Shown piece after piece: positions 47,301 through 59,410 of a DNA stretch of 64,000 nt. The notes under the pieces are model-generated. The model was not told the DNA's origin. It made no database searches and saw nothing but the letters and a program-made list of their open reading frames with translations. Source of the DNA: Tenebrio molitor. Its lineage: Eukaryota > Arthropoda > Insecta > Coleoptera > Tenebrionidae. The stretch is taken from assembly GCF_963966145.1 (NCBI RefSeq), contig NC_091052.1, positions 14,012,001 to 14,076,000 of the forward strand, given 5' to 3'. Every line of letters starts with the position of its first letter. Position 1 is the stretch's first letter. A program made the position numbers and the translations under genes.

Positions 47301-50300
47301 TTTGGTGTTTGGGGATGTGCGCGGCGCACCCAGAGCCGCCGCTTTTCATCCTTTTCATTAAAATTAATTAACGAGATCAATGGAACTAGGATTGTTCGCG
47401 GCCCAAACAAAATTACCAAAAAATGAGTCGATAAACGCGGTTTAGAGTGATTCTAAGCGATGTTACGGCCGCTTAACAGGGCACACAGTTATTTGGTCGT
47501 AAATCTGAGATGTCGTAACTGCGAGCGTTAAATTTTGGTAGTTTGGTGTTACTACAAGTTATAATGTTAGCGTTTTTAGAGGGCTACATCGATCTGGGCC
47601 CGGGACGAAAATTTCTAAATCACAACACACTCCCACTGTCGGAGCGAACAAATTTAATTGAAATATTTTTTTCCTGCTGCAAGCGATACAACCGAAACAT
47701 GTCCATTTCGATTCGGACCAGATTATGAATTATGCATCGCGTTGTAATAAATCCCACAGTGCATTTATCGACTGTATTTTTGTTGTTTTATGTTTTGCGA
47801 GCACAACAGGATACAGCAGATTTGCTATTCAAAAATTCCTGCTACTCACCGTTGGGCTTGGCTGCAGAGCGCGGCGCTTCCGGTTCTCGTTTTTTCGTCA
47901 CTTCTTGTCTCAGTTGGTTTAAATCAAAGGAGCTCCTCAGCTCGGGTTTTTCAGCGAGTCCGCTTTTACTGTAGCCCGGGTACTTAGACGGAGTTTCCTG
48001 AGTCTGAAAGGCAACGTTTTAATCAGCTCACGGCAGTTCAATCGCAGGAAAACTGGAACTGCAACGGAGAAGATTTTGGTGGCGAGTTGGAACAACAGCT
48101 CCGACCAAAACTTCCAGGCTTTTAATCATTTTTAAAAGTATTTTAATAACGTTAAAATGGAAGTTTTGTAATAAAGCACGCCGCGAAGAATACTCATCGT
48201 GCCAACTCCATTCTGCAAGTGTATGAAACTTTCAGTCGGCCGTAATTAGTTGCAGGAATTGGAGTTTGCATTTCCTGCAGTAGGAGACTGAAAAAAATTG
48301 GAATTTGTGTCGGGAGTTGAGTGTGTTGAGCGTCAATTAGTCGGAAAGTTGGAGCGGTGGAGTTGAATGGGTCACTTAAATTAATGGGGCGCTCACCCTG
48401 GATCGCTCCTTGGCGTTGAGGCCCAGTTGAGTGTAATGGTTCTTGAGATAGTCCAAGTTGTACTTGATTTCTTGCAGGAATGAGATGGCCTCCTCTCGTG
48501 TCATCTGCGACAGAACAACTCGCAACACTCTCTCGATTCCTGCAATACTCACCAGTCCCTCTTGGAGGAATTCCTCGATAGCCAGCGTGACCCCTTTCTC
48601 GTCGCCGGTCCAGAACACGTACTCCGCCATGTCCAGTGGGGAATATTGAATTCCCGCGAAAGTGTTGTACTTGTCCACCTGCAGCAGGACACGTCGATCG
48701 ATTACACTTTTGTCTGCTCCGGTTTATGATAACGGATGATAAAAGCTCAACTTACGCTGTTTCCGGATTCGGGGAGCGACTCCGGGGAGGATCGTCTGTT
48801 CCCGTTTTCCGTGAGCGTTTGATATTCCGCTGGAACTTGTTGGACGACGCTCTTGTGGATTCCCTTGGCTGGTACGTCGACCTCCGTCTGGATCTTGGCC
48901 AGGGGTTTGTCGCCCTTAGAGTCGACGTCGATGCGTTGGTCCACCCTCGCCACCAGTTTCCCGTCCTCGTTCACTGGAACACAAATAAAAGCTGGCGCAT
49001 CCTCGAAGAACGTCATAACATAACATTTTTAGCGGATCGACCATGATTGATAGGCTCATCCATCGGTGTAACGCACGTCGGAGGAAGATTAATGGCGGCG
49101 GAATAATTACGCATTAACAGCGCTCCTTATTCGATTGCGAAATCCGGGGTCGGCTAATTCTTTCGGGCTAATTTCGGCGTAAAAAATTAAACTGGTGATG
49201 TGACAGCGGAGTCGTGCCTCACATTTTAACGCCTCGCCGAGAAATTGGATTTTATTCAGCGCGCGCTTATGTCTCGCAAACTTAATTATGGAAGACGTTC
49301 TAACTTTGGATTAATTTCCATGCACCTCGAAAACAGTCGGCCAGAACGTTTGACAGTCGAAAAATCATTAGTGCGTGGTAAATTGGCAAAAACGCGGAGC
49401 TTTGGGAAAAAATGAAGCCCAGCAAGAGCACACCGGTGCGCGAAAGGAGTCCCTCCAAAGGCCCAATAATCAATTTTATTTTGCTCTGTATCCAAGTCGC
49501 AGCGAATTACCGAATGTACTCTTGTACTGCTCACTCGACTGTTTTATAAACTTGGATGGATACATTTGTGCAGCGCTCAGTCGACTTGGGCCGAATAAAA
49601 TAACACGACACCGCCTGATTATTACTTAAGTAAAGTCTCACAATAGCGCTTTAACGCTCTCCTGTTTCGGATTCGGGTTGGGTTAGCAACGCTAGAACTG
49701 TACTCAAATTTACATTTTCATTGTTGCCGTAATTTAATATTTTAGTCGTGCTCCTGTCGTCCCACTGCAAACCGCTCTATCCCCAACTATAAATTCGCCA
49801 AGCTACTAAACGGAATTCTTCCTCGTATTATTTTCAGCCTTGTTTGTTTTTGCATCGGGTTAAATTGCCGAGAAGTGAAATGCTTAGGATGATAGAGAGC
49901 CCGAGACGTTAAATTAATTCCCCGAGTGAAGAACAAGCTTCATGAAATATGCACGGTCTGACGCATCAAAAATGTACAAGATGACAGTACGTCAGCGGGG
50001 TAATCTCGCTCTTTTGATTAAAAATTTTCAAGCATTATGTCACCACCCGGATCTGACTGTTAGACTTCCGGGTCGATAGAGTCGTTTTTTAAGAGGCAGA
50101 TGGGGTAAGTATCGTTTTCAGGTGAGGGGAAACAAAATGGCGATAAACATTTCACCGACAGGTCGTTTGTTTTCGTGATGGTTTACCGAATGGAATTTCA
50201 CGTTGGGGTTGCTTCTCCCAAAACTACAACATTTATGTAATTTTCAAAGGGCGACTTATTTATTCTCGCTGTGGATACGTCGAGGGATGGGGATGTTTCC

Positions 50301-53300
50301 TTTATCTCTTGAATTTTATTTAAAAGCTTGCGTCTATTTATTCGCTTCGGTTGGCACACCTGAAATTCTCTTGTTTCTCGCCTAATTCATGTTATGGCTG
50401 GCGTTCCTACAATTTTTCAATTCGAAATAATAATATAATAAATTTATTTCGTAGTTCTCTCTCGTTTTATTTTTTCCCATCATCTTATTCTTCTCATTCT
50501 TTTATGCGTTACTTCTAAAATCTATTCTCCACAGTTTTCTTGCCTTTTTGTATCTACTTCGTGGATAAATCCACTCGTACAGCGCTTTACCAAAACTTTT
50601 TTTATATGCTCTATCAATCTTCTGTTTGCAATAACAAAAATATAATAAAACAAATTAATGTAAGTACACTTATTATTATTACTATTATTGTAAAAGAGAG
50701 TCGACGTCACCTGTTGGGTGCGTTTTTTTGCAATGTTCTAGAAGTTGGAGATTCTTCCAGAAGAGAAACTTCCCACAGTCACTAAATCGGACGTTTTTTT
50801 CCTGCATTGTCTTTGACAGTCCACAGACACACATAACCTCATTAGTAATAAGTGTTTACTTTTTTGCCATGAATAATCACAATAACAATATGATATTATA
50901 CAACATGTTAAACAAAAGGTAGCTGTGATTCTGCGCAGAGGATGTGGCTAAATGAACATTTTTGTCGTTTCGGTTGCACTATTGACTCTTTGCGACCTTG
51001 CAACTTTGCTGCTTTCTCTGCCATCTAATTTGATGGCAGAAAAGAGAGATGCTCGGAGAGAATCTTCCGCGACCAATAAAACGACACTTCTGACAGAGGC
51101 AGATTCTTCCGTTGAGCAAAAAAAGCACCCTTTATTAAGTTCGTCGTACTTCTTTTAAATGAGGTTGTACTTCTGTTAATTAAATTTGAATTTGCCGCAC
51201 ATACCCTGTGACTACTAGAAACATTAGAAACTTAGAAAGATGGCGGGGAGGTTATGTTGTTGATAGCCTGTTATTACATAGTGGTACCCAGTGTTTAAGA
51301 TTGTTTTAAAGTGAATCTAAATAAAAGAATAGGCAATAATAGCTTTAATGTCGTTTCTCTTGTTACAGGTAAGATTGTATTATATTGTAAATTTGGTAAT
51401 GAATTGTTGTTAATAAAAATTCTCTTGTTATTATTTACACACGCCCACGTCTCATAAGATAGTGTTCATTAACAGTTAACACAGTATATTACTACAGGGT
51501 ACCTAACTATTTCATAAGTGATAATGAGCGCGACGGAATTGAAAATGCAACCCATAATACATTTATTTTAAAAAATTCTTTCTTGCGTTTGTTCTCATCA
51601 TTTAATTCTTCTCATTCTCTACTTCTAAAACCTGTTTTCAAAACTTTTCTTACATTCCTTGCTTCTTCTTTATGCTTTAACCCACAGTACACTGTTCTAC
51701 CCAACCTTTTTAATCGCCCTATCATTCTTTTGTTCTCTTTTCTTCTTTGCTTTACTCTCACCACCACTTACAAAAAATATTACAAAATCAACCATATCAT
51801 GAACAGCTTCGAACCAGCTCGACACCCGTGTCTCGCCCGCTTTCTCTTTCTTCCACTTTTTACTTTCTTTTCCCTTTCGTTCATTATTTAACTATGAATT
51901 TGAATTTTTGATCCTGACCGCAGAAAAACTTTGCTTTTAGAATGTGAACGTTTAATCCCCCGGCGTCACGTTTTATTTTTATCACAAGTCACAGCTGTAA
52001 AGTGTCTCCTCCAATATTTCACCCTAACTGATATTTATTCGCTCGATCCCGAACTGCATCCCTACACGAGTAAACATAAAAGCCCGTGTTGTGCATAAAT
52101 GCGCTGCAGATAAAGGCTAATTTACAGCGAAACATGCACCGAACAATTTATTTAACACTTGCTGCAGACGACATTTATTCAGCGCTTATCAGAGTGACAC
52201 ATGGGGCCGGATAACTAACAACGGCAAGAAGGGCTTTGTGGCGTCAGAGGAAGCGTGTCTGTTCGTACAAAGCAACATTGTTCTGGGAATATTCTTCTTT
52301 CTTAAAGACGAACGGTAGTGCGTCGATTAATAAATAATCTGCAGGGGATTGTGCGTAAAGGGTCGCTAATTAATTCCGTTCACTTTGTAGTAGCGCCGTG
52401 ATTTAAAATGATATCTCAGCTCCGACCCGTTTGCATCAATCATTTAGGTTATTTAGTAGGAGCAGGTTTTCGGGGCTCACTTTCCGAACGGAAACAAATT
52501 TAAGTCCAATATCTATTCAAATGGGGGATGATGTATGTGCGCAGATTTTCATTGAAAATATAATCCGACGAGGCTGCGGTCTATATTGAGGAGGCTCGAA
52601 TGATGTATTTTTAAATTAATGCCGTCTTTATGGGGCGTTTAAGGCTCTAATCACTATGTTGTGCGTGATAAAGTCTAAAAGAAGAAGAGGAATTTTTCAT
52701 TAAATCGCTCCGCCAATAAACGATCTTTGACGAAAGTCCAAATTAAAATACGAACTGTCTTTTATTAGGTCGTACCGAGGACTCGAGACTTCTGATTCAA
52801 CTCAAGAAGATCCTAGTGGAGGAAATGTGAAAATGGTGTCTGACAGAGACTGTTACTTCGCGGAAAAGCGGGGTCGCTCAAGGTGTCCGCTCGGACCGGC
52901 AGGGTCGCTCAAGGTTTCCGCTCGGCCCAACGCTGTTTGGACTATACAAAGTAGGGGTAAGTGATTTTTAGGGGTTGATTGATCCAGATGTGGTGACGGC
53001 TTGTCAGTCTGTCATCGGTGTCGACGCCTTTCACTCTCTTTGAATTAATATACGATTAGATCGTCAGATTAGGTCCCGCTAAACTGACAAGGAAATAGAG
53101 AAAGTTAACCTTCGTCAAGTGAGACAGTTCGATTTCCTGCTTCAGTTTGTATCGCTTAAATATTGTATGAAGGTTTGAGCTATTCAAAACATTACTCCGA
53201 GAAAAATGTCTAGTTTGGGGCGAAAAGTCTCTTACCTTGTTCGTTTCTTTCGGAGTGCGCCTCCCTCTGGCCGTTGTTATCGGTGTAAACAGTCGAATGC

Positions 53301-53637
53301 GACTTCATCATCTGTATTGTTTTCCCTGGAAGGAATAATTAGCAAACCAAATAGTTCCAGAGGGTCGCTACTCACCTATCGAATGTTTGAGACTCTCGAG
53401 TTCGCGGACACTCGCATCCTGCAATAATTCAGAACAATTTAAAATTCAGATAACGGTTTTGCGCTCGCAAAAAGCGTTATTAGGGTGTGCCGAACAACCC
53501 TTCCGAATCGGGGCGGTAATCTTCTGGTAAATTTAGCAGAGATTAAAATTACTTTAATTATCATTTCGTCCTCCAGGTACTGAGTGTTAATAATTCAGAG
53601 TGTATTACCTGCGTGGATGCGGCGTCCTCGGAAGGTC
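44312..53637 (-). CDS. Unrecognised conserved-looking protein, 3' eight exons (5' end missing)
   Basis: Exons in transcript order: 53637-53609, 53418-53376, 53325-53236, 48973-48756, 48678-48397, 48003-47850, 45512-45261, 44583-44312. All junctions are GT..AG and phase-compatible, giving 445 residues plus stop; the first coding exon is not found. The N-terminal part is hydrophilic and acidic (DASVRELESLKHS, KSHSTVYTDNNGQREAHS, RVDQRIDVDSKGDKPLAK). Then come two similar helical modules of roughly 50-70 aa, one starting YSPLDMAEYVFWTGDEKG and one starting YSLEEVIYQLAKVMFTQ, separated by a basic, proline-containing linker. The C-terminus is TNHVPLGLGKYKNP. There is no transmembrane segment or catalytic motif. 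I could not place it in a family. Precise splicing over 9 kb and the amino-acid composition argue that it is a real gene; function and localisation are unknown. Confidence 0.8.
46429..46598. mobile_element. 170-bp Tc1/mariner-type MITE
   Basis: CAGGATATTTCACGAGTGAT at one end and ATCACTCGTGAAATACCCTG at the other are imperfect inverted repeats, extended by GCCTGACG/CGTCAGGC. It is flanked by TA. It lies in an intron of the unrecognised minus-strand gene. Confidence 0.85.
51495..51565. mobile_element. Fragment of the 170-bp MITE family
   Basis: CAGGGTACCTAACTATTTCA, TAAGTGATAATGAGCGCGAC and GAATTGAAAATGCAACCC match one end and the interior of 46429-46598. A TA precedes it; the second terminal repeat is not seen. 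Confidence 0.6.
52868..52935. repeat. Short direct duplication, two units of about 33 bp
   Basis: GGGTCGCTCAAGGTGTCCGC and GGGTCGCTCAAGGTTTCCGC follow one another, each with TCGG after it. GC-rich against the surrounding sequence. No function is suggested. Confidence 0.7.
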
Positions 53638-54219
53638 CTGGAACAAAAAGCACTTTGTTAGCGTTTTGTCTCTGTTTGGATTGAGCAAGGAAAGTTTTTT
53701 AATACTCCTCTAAACAATATCAGACCGGTGCGAAGTTTGTTTAACTTTATCATTCGGCGCGAGAGGTGAGAACAAACGGCTTGACGACTATTTTACAACT
53801 GGGTGAGCGGGTTTAACAGTCGATACACGGCACCTGCATATGAATTTATGATACAGCAGGGGTAGCTTGACGTGTGTAAGTTTCAGTTGAGGAGCATATA
53901 AAAGTTTAGGGGTGGTTTCGTATATTTCAAGTTCGACAAAGTTGCCAACCAAGAAGTTTTCCAATATGCGACATATTACAGATTATGCCGGGATGGAATC
54001 TCATACAGAAAATATATTCAGATTATATGGGATTGCTTACAATAGGGGTGGGAGGGTGCTTAACAAAAAATATTCAAGACGGGAAAGAAACGTAATTGAA
54101 TTGCGCAACACACATCCTTTCTTTGGAAGAGTCGGGTCGATAAATAGGTGACTGGAAAATGTCCGGGGGCAACGACTCACATCACAGAAATAACTCTTAA
54201 TGTTTATGTGAAGATTTTT
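53638..54219. other. Upstream intron of the unrecognised gene, nothing recognised
   Basis: It lies 5' of the most upstream exon found. No further phase-compatible exon with convincing content was identified. Confidence 0.4.
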
Positions 54220-55334
54220 ATCATCATAAATAACGATGTAAATAAATATCGTGAAAAAATTCACCCGGCACATCCATTATTTTTTATTTACTAAAATTTA
54301 ACAAACAGAAATGGATTGTTCTGATATATTTTAGCGAGACTTTTGTAAAAAGTGAGTTTATCAATTTATTAATTTATTTTGTTTTTTAAATATCCTAAAG
54401 GTAAAAATAATTGACCTGGCGCATTCACCATTTTTGCATTTATAAAACCTGAAATATTGTTTGCAATGGATGTCAAAATGATTTACGATAGAAATTAATA
54501 ATTTCCCATGATGAATTCTATAGAGAAGACAACTTCTTGACCACTTCGTCGTCTTTAAAGAATAAATCAAGAATTTTTTTTCTGGCGCATCCACCATTTG
54601 TTTCTAATAAAATTTAATCGACAGAACCTGAGATCTGTCTAGGAAAAATTTGTGCTAGAATTTTGTACAAAAGAAGTTGATTAATGTGTTTTACTTTTAA
54701 TATAATTTGAAGAAAAAATAATTCAATTGGCGCATCCACCATTTTTGCATTTATAAAAACTGGAATATTTCTTGTTTTCAATGGGTGTCGTCAGAACGAT
54801 TTACGATAGAAGATAATATTTTTCTATAATGAATTCTTTACAAAAGACGCGTTCTGTCCACGTCGTCGTCTTTAAAAAATAAATAAAGAAAATTTTTTGT
54901 TTGGCGCATCTATAGTTTTTGTTCACTGATAAAATTTATTTAACAGAAACTGAGATCTAAGAGAATTTTTTGCTAGAATTTTGTACGAGACAAGTTAATT
55001 AATGTGTTTTATTTTTTAAAAAGATCTGAAAGTAAAAATAATTCACCCGGTACATCCACCATTTGTGCATTTATCAAAACTGAAATAGTTTTTGTTTACA
55101 ATAGCTGTCAAAATGATTTACGAGAGAAATTAATATTTTCCCATGATTTACAAAAGACAAGTTCTGGTCCACTTCGTCGTCTTTAAAAAATAAATGAAGA
55201 AACGTTTTTTCTGGCGAATTCGCCATTTATTCACAGATAAAATTTAATCAACAGAAACTGAGATCTGTCTAAAAGACATTTTTGCTAGAATTTTATACAG
55301 GACAAATTTATTGTGTTTATTAATGTGCTTTATA
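54220..55334 (+). repeat. Satellite-like array, left part
   Basis: The core GGCGCATCCACCATTT recurs at about 54266, 54417, 54584, 54729, 54903, 55047 and 55211. Two alternating half-units of about 150-170 bp build a dimeric unit of about 315-325 bp. One half carries TTTGCATTTATAAAAACTG and TACGATAGAAATTAATA; the other carries ACAGAAACTGAGATCTGTCT and TTTTGCTAGAATTTT. It is non-coding. The array is interrupted by a mariner-like insertion and continues at 58240. Confidence 0.9.
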
Positions 55335-55379
55335 CAGGGTTATTATAAATGTTTGTAGTCAACGAGCCCATGAAAACAA

Positions 55380-56600
55380 ATGAAATTTTTTCCTTTGCCG
55401 TTCCATAGTTCCATACGAAAGTGATACGAAGTAGATTATTATTCTTGACATTAGGAGGTTATGTTTACCTTCAAAAAATTCTTTGAATTATTAACCACAA
55501 CAGTGAAGATTCGTTTAAAGAGGTTGTTCCAACGTTTTAATCCCGTGAGTAACAGTGACTAAAATCCATCAAGACGGGATTTGTTATCAAAGTGAACTTT
55601 AAAGTTCATATGGTTCAATCCATCTCGTACAGACAATAAAATTTAATTTTCTCTATTTCAGTTTTGTAAACTTATCCTCTGGTGTTCAACCACATGTGTG
55701 TAGAACTGAATTGCTGCTGTTAAATTATTCAATAGGTACTCAAATCATTTTTGTTTTAATAAATTTTGAGGAATCAATGTTACCACAAGATTCCAAAACT
55801 GTTGATGGAAAATGAAAGAATGAAATCTTTGTGAATAAAGACATTTTATTTATGTGTTATATGGCAACAAATTAAAGCTATTTGACTGTCTAGCAAGGTT
55901 TTATTGTTGATGTGCATTAAATGATTTCCAATGTTACAATGTTGAGGGACAGGATACACAAGATGGGAGACATCAGAGAAGTTCCGTGTATGCGTTGATC
56001 CAATCTCGAATAGTCGTTAACGAAATCAGCAACAAACATGGAAGAGGAGGTATACTTATTAGTTCCAATGTTGAATACAATCAGGTTATGAACTTACAAC
56101 AGGACCATCAGTCCCTGGTTCAGGCTTTATCTTCACGATCGCTGCATCCAGCGTAGACAAATGGAGGTTTGGCACCTACCAGCCTCATGGTAATTCATGT
56201 TATACTCTGGCAGTGTGGCGTATCCCTACGCAAGCCGTTGCGTCACCACAGCTGCCCTCGTGGGTCATTGTAACAGGCACTTGGAAATGGTCATCTCTGG
56301 ATGTAAACCTTGCAAATACTCAACAACATACTCATTCGCCACTCTGGGAGTTAACAATAACGTTAAATACGGGTTATAACAATAACATAAACAAAGAGGA
56401 CCTGTTCCATGTAACCTTGAATCGGGCACTACTGCTTTAGATCTACACTAGAGAGTAAACGAGTGGAAACTACCACCCAGTAGTTCCAGTACCACTTCGG
56501 CATTGCGCGCGTGATACGAAAATATTCTTCCCAACAATATTAACAATAAAATTTCCACATATCACTTCATTTTAAATTTGGGTTTTTATCATTTTTTCAC
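55380..56600. other. Non-coding left half of the mariner-like element
   Basis: About 1.2 kb between the left terminal repeat and the tandem repeat. The 55.93-56.50 kb part has higher GC content than the rest and differs in texture, as if acquired. No protein family was recognised on either strand. Confidence 0.5.
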
Positions 56601-56610
56601 ATTTTACAGT

Positions 56611-56758
56611 TAAGTTATTCACACACACTTCGCACTTTTAAGTTGTTCACACACACTTCGCACTTTTAAATTATTCGCACACACTCTACACTATAAGTTA
56701 TTCCCACACAGTTTGCACACTTAAGTTATTCACACACACTTCACACTTTTAAGTTACA
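56611..56758. repeat. Tandem repeat of about 29 bp, five units
   Basis: Units of the type AAGTTATTCACACACACTTC followed by GCACTTTT repeat five times with substitutions. They abut and include the last codons and stop of the transposase frame (stop at 56754-56756). Confidence 0.85.
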
Positions 56759-57832
56759 AGAGATGTTGGAAATGGTCTCCATTCTGTTGTAGGCATAAAG
56801 CTACTCGTCTTTTTTTATTTTCAAAAATATTCTCTAATGTGCGAGCATCAATATTTTGACAATGATGTGTAATTTCAGCCATTAATTCCTCCCGAGTATG
56901 TAACTGCTGTTTATATACGTTATCTTTTAACCATCCAAATATTGAAAAATCAAGTGGCGTCAGGTCAGGAGAACGAGGAGGCCATTCTGGATTAAGTCCT
57001 CGACTTATGATACGGTCCACATAAAATCCTTCCAAATATGCTAAATTTGCTCTTGTGGTATGAGCTGTAGCTCCATCCTGTTGGAAATAACCAAATTGCA
57101 GCTCCTCATCATCTAACTGGTTCATAAAAACTTCCAATATTTGCTCCCTGTACCTCGCACCATTTATTGTGTCATGGAAGAAAATTGGGCCAATCACCCT
57201 TCGACGAGACACAGCCAACCATCAACCTTTATGGGATGCAAAGGTGTTTCTTGGAAGACATGAGGATTTTCTGTACTCCAAATTCTACAGTTCTGTGAAT
57301 TAACATACCCTGAAAGATGAAACCATGCTTCGTCTGAAAAGAATGACAAATCCAAAGTTCTGTTGTCATTCATGTGGTTCAAAAACCAGTTGCAATATGC
57401 AACACGACGTGGATAATCTGCTGGTTTCAGTTCTTGAACCAATGACACTTTATAAGGGTGCAAATTTATTCTTTTCTTCATAATTTTCTGACATGTGCTC
57501 ACTGGTACACCTGACTGCGCTGACAGTCTCGGCAATGACGTTCTGGGATTTTGTTCCACTCTCTGTCTCAAATCTTCAACAATATCTTCACTAACTTGAG
57601 GCCTTCCCGACGACTTTCCCTTCGAAACATCTCCAGTTTTGTCAAATCTATCCACAATCCTTCGAATGTGGGTCATTAAAGATTGTTCCTCTACGTCTAA
57701 ATTAGGAAACTTTGCTAGATATTCATCTTTACATGCTTGCACACTATAAGACCATTCTCCATTTTCATCTCTTGTAGCATTTCGATAAAATGAAATAACA
57801 ATAAAAGTATTCTGTTCCACAGTGTACCCCAT
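56754..57832 (-). pseudogene. Tc1/mariner-like transposase, frameshifted
   Basis: The span is 1079 nt, one base short of 360 codons. The first frame (57832 to about 57200) has an N-terminal helix-turn-helix region typical of insect mariner-like proteins with a DUF4817-type start (YSVQACKDEYLAKFPN), a linker KSSGRPQVSED, and the first catalytic Asp in FFSDEAWFHLSG. The second frame (from about 57218) carries the second Asp in FGYFQQDGATAHT and the third in WPPRSPDLTPLDF, with about 36 residues between them. The shift lies near HPIKV and before AVSRRRVIGP. All three acidic residues survive, so the lesion is a single, probably recent indel. Confidence 0.9.
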
Positions 57833-58239
57833 TGCAATCCTAAAAAATGTCTAAAAGAAACTGACAATTAGAAGAGAGAATTTAGAACAGAACACGGTTA
57901 ACCCGAAAATAAATTTACTTGAAACTTACGAAATTTTACTAACCTAACCTTGATCGCTGTTGTATACTCGTCGTTGTCTGCTATGGTCGTCTGTGGTCTT
58001 AACAGAGATAACGGTCTTAACTCTTAATCACAGCTCTTAATAAAGATTGATTTTTATTCGAAAGTAAAAACCAAACAATAAAAAGCGGCAACCAGTGATT
58101 TGACACTAACAGTGACTTTTACAGTTTCAGTTGGTCAAGAGCTCACCATGCCAATATTCCACTAGATACAGTGCAGAATCGAAACAAGGCGGCACAAATT
58201 CATGGCCTACTTGGACTACAAACATTTATAATAACCCTG

Positions 58240-59410
58240 TATTTAAAATGATCTGGAGCTAAAAATAAGTTACCCGGCGCATCCACCATTTTTGCATTTA
58301 TAAAAACTGGAATATTTCTTGTTTGCAAAGGCTGTCACAATAATTTAGGATAGAAATTAATATTTTTCCATGATGGATTCTTTACAAAAGACAAGTTCTT
58401 GTCCACTTCGTCGTTTTTAAAAAATAAATGAAGAAACATTTTTTTCTGGCGCATCCACCATTTATTCACAGATAAAATTTACTCAACAGAAACTGAGATC
58501 TATCTAAAAGACATTTTTGCTAGAATTTTATACAGGACAAATTTATTAAGTTTATTAATGTGCTTTATTTGTAAAAAGATCTGAAGCTAAAAATAAGTCA
58601 CCCGGCGCATCCACCATTTTTGCATTTATAAAGACTGAAATATTTCTTGTTTGCAATGGCTGTCAGAATAATTTACGATAGAAATTAATATTTTTCCATG
58701 ATGGATTCTTTACAAAAGACAAGTTCTTGTTCACTTCGTCGTCTTTAAAAAATAAATCAAGAAGAAATTTATTCTGGTGCATCTAGCATTTATTTGTTTA
58801 CTGATAAAATTTACTCAACAGAAACTGAGATTTATCTAAAAGAAATTTTTGCTAGAATTTTATACAAAATAAGTTTATTAATACGTTTTATTTTTAAAAA
58901 TGATCTGAAGGTAAAAATAATCTACTCGGCGCATCCACCATTTTTGCATTTATTAAAACTGGAATATTTCTTATTTCAAATGGCTCTCAGAACGATTTAC
59001 GATAGAAATTAATATTTTTACATGATGAAGCCTTTACGAAAGACAAGTTCGTGACCACGTCGTGGTCTTTAAAAAATAAATGAAGAAACATTTTTTCTGC
59101 GCATCCACCATTTTTTTTCACAAATAAAATTTAATCGACAGTAATAATTGAGATTTGTCTAAGAAAAATTTTTGCTAGAATTTTTTACAAGACAGTTTAT
59201 TAATACGTTTTATTTTTTAAAATTATCTGAAGGTAAAAATAATTCAATCGGCGCATCCACCATTTTTGCATTTATTAAAGCTGGAATATTTCTTATTGGC
59301 ATTTACGATGATGAATTCTTTACCAAAGAAAACTTGGCCACAAAGTCACAATAAAAAAAAAATCTCCGGGCGCATCCACCATTTTTCCATTGCGAAATAA
59401 TATTTTCAGC
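58240..59410 (+). repeat. Satellite-like array, right part
   Basis: Continuation of the array with cores at about 58276, 58446, 58604, 58774, 58928, 59098, 59250 and 59368. The dimer period is 320-328 bp. The last unit is shortened. The units closest to the mariner-like element are the most alike. Confidence 0.9.

Larger units (their letters stand above)
48974..53235 (-). other. Large intron of the unrecognised gene
   Basis: A 4262-nt intron between the exon coding KSHSTVYT... and the exon coding VNEDGKLV.... It is AT-rich and contains a T/C-rich tract at about 51.58-51.88 kb and a MITE fragment at 51.5 kb. No nested gene was recognised. Confidence 0.7.
55335..58239 (-). mobile_element. Tc1/mariner-like transposon inserted in the satellite array
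   Basis: A 2905-bp element flanked by TA. The ends are inverted repeats: CAGGGTTATTATAAATGTTT at the left and its exact complement at the right, extending imperfectly to about 44 bp. It carries a transposase gene on the minus strand. The satellite sequence reads continuously across the insertion once one TA is removed, so the integration is clean. At 2.9 kb it is long for the superfamily; the 55.4-56.5 kb portion is non-coding. Confidence 0.93.
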
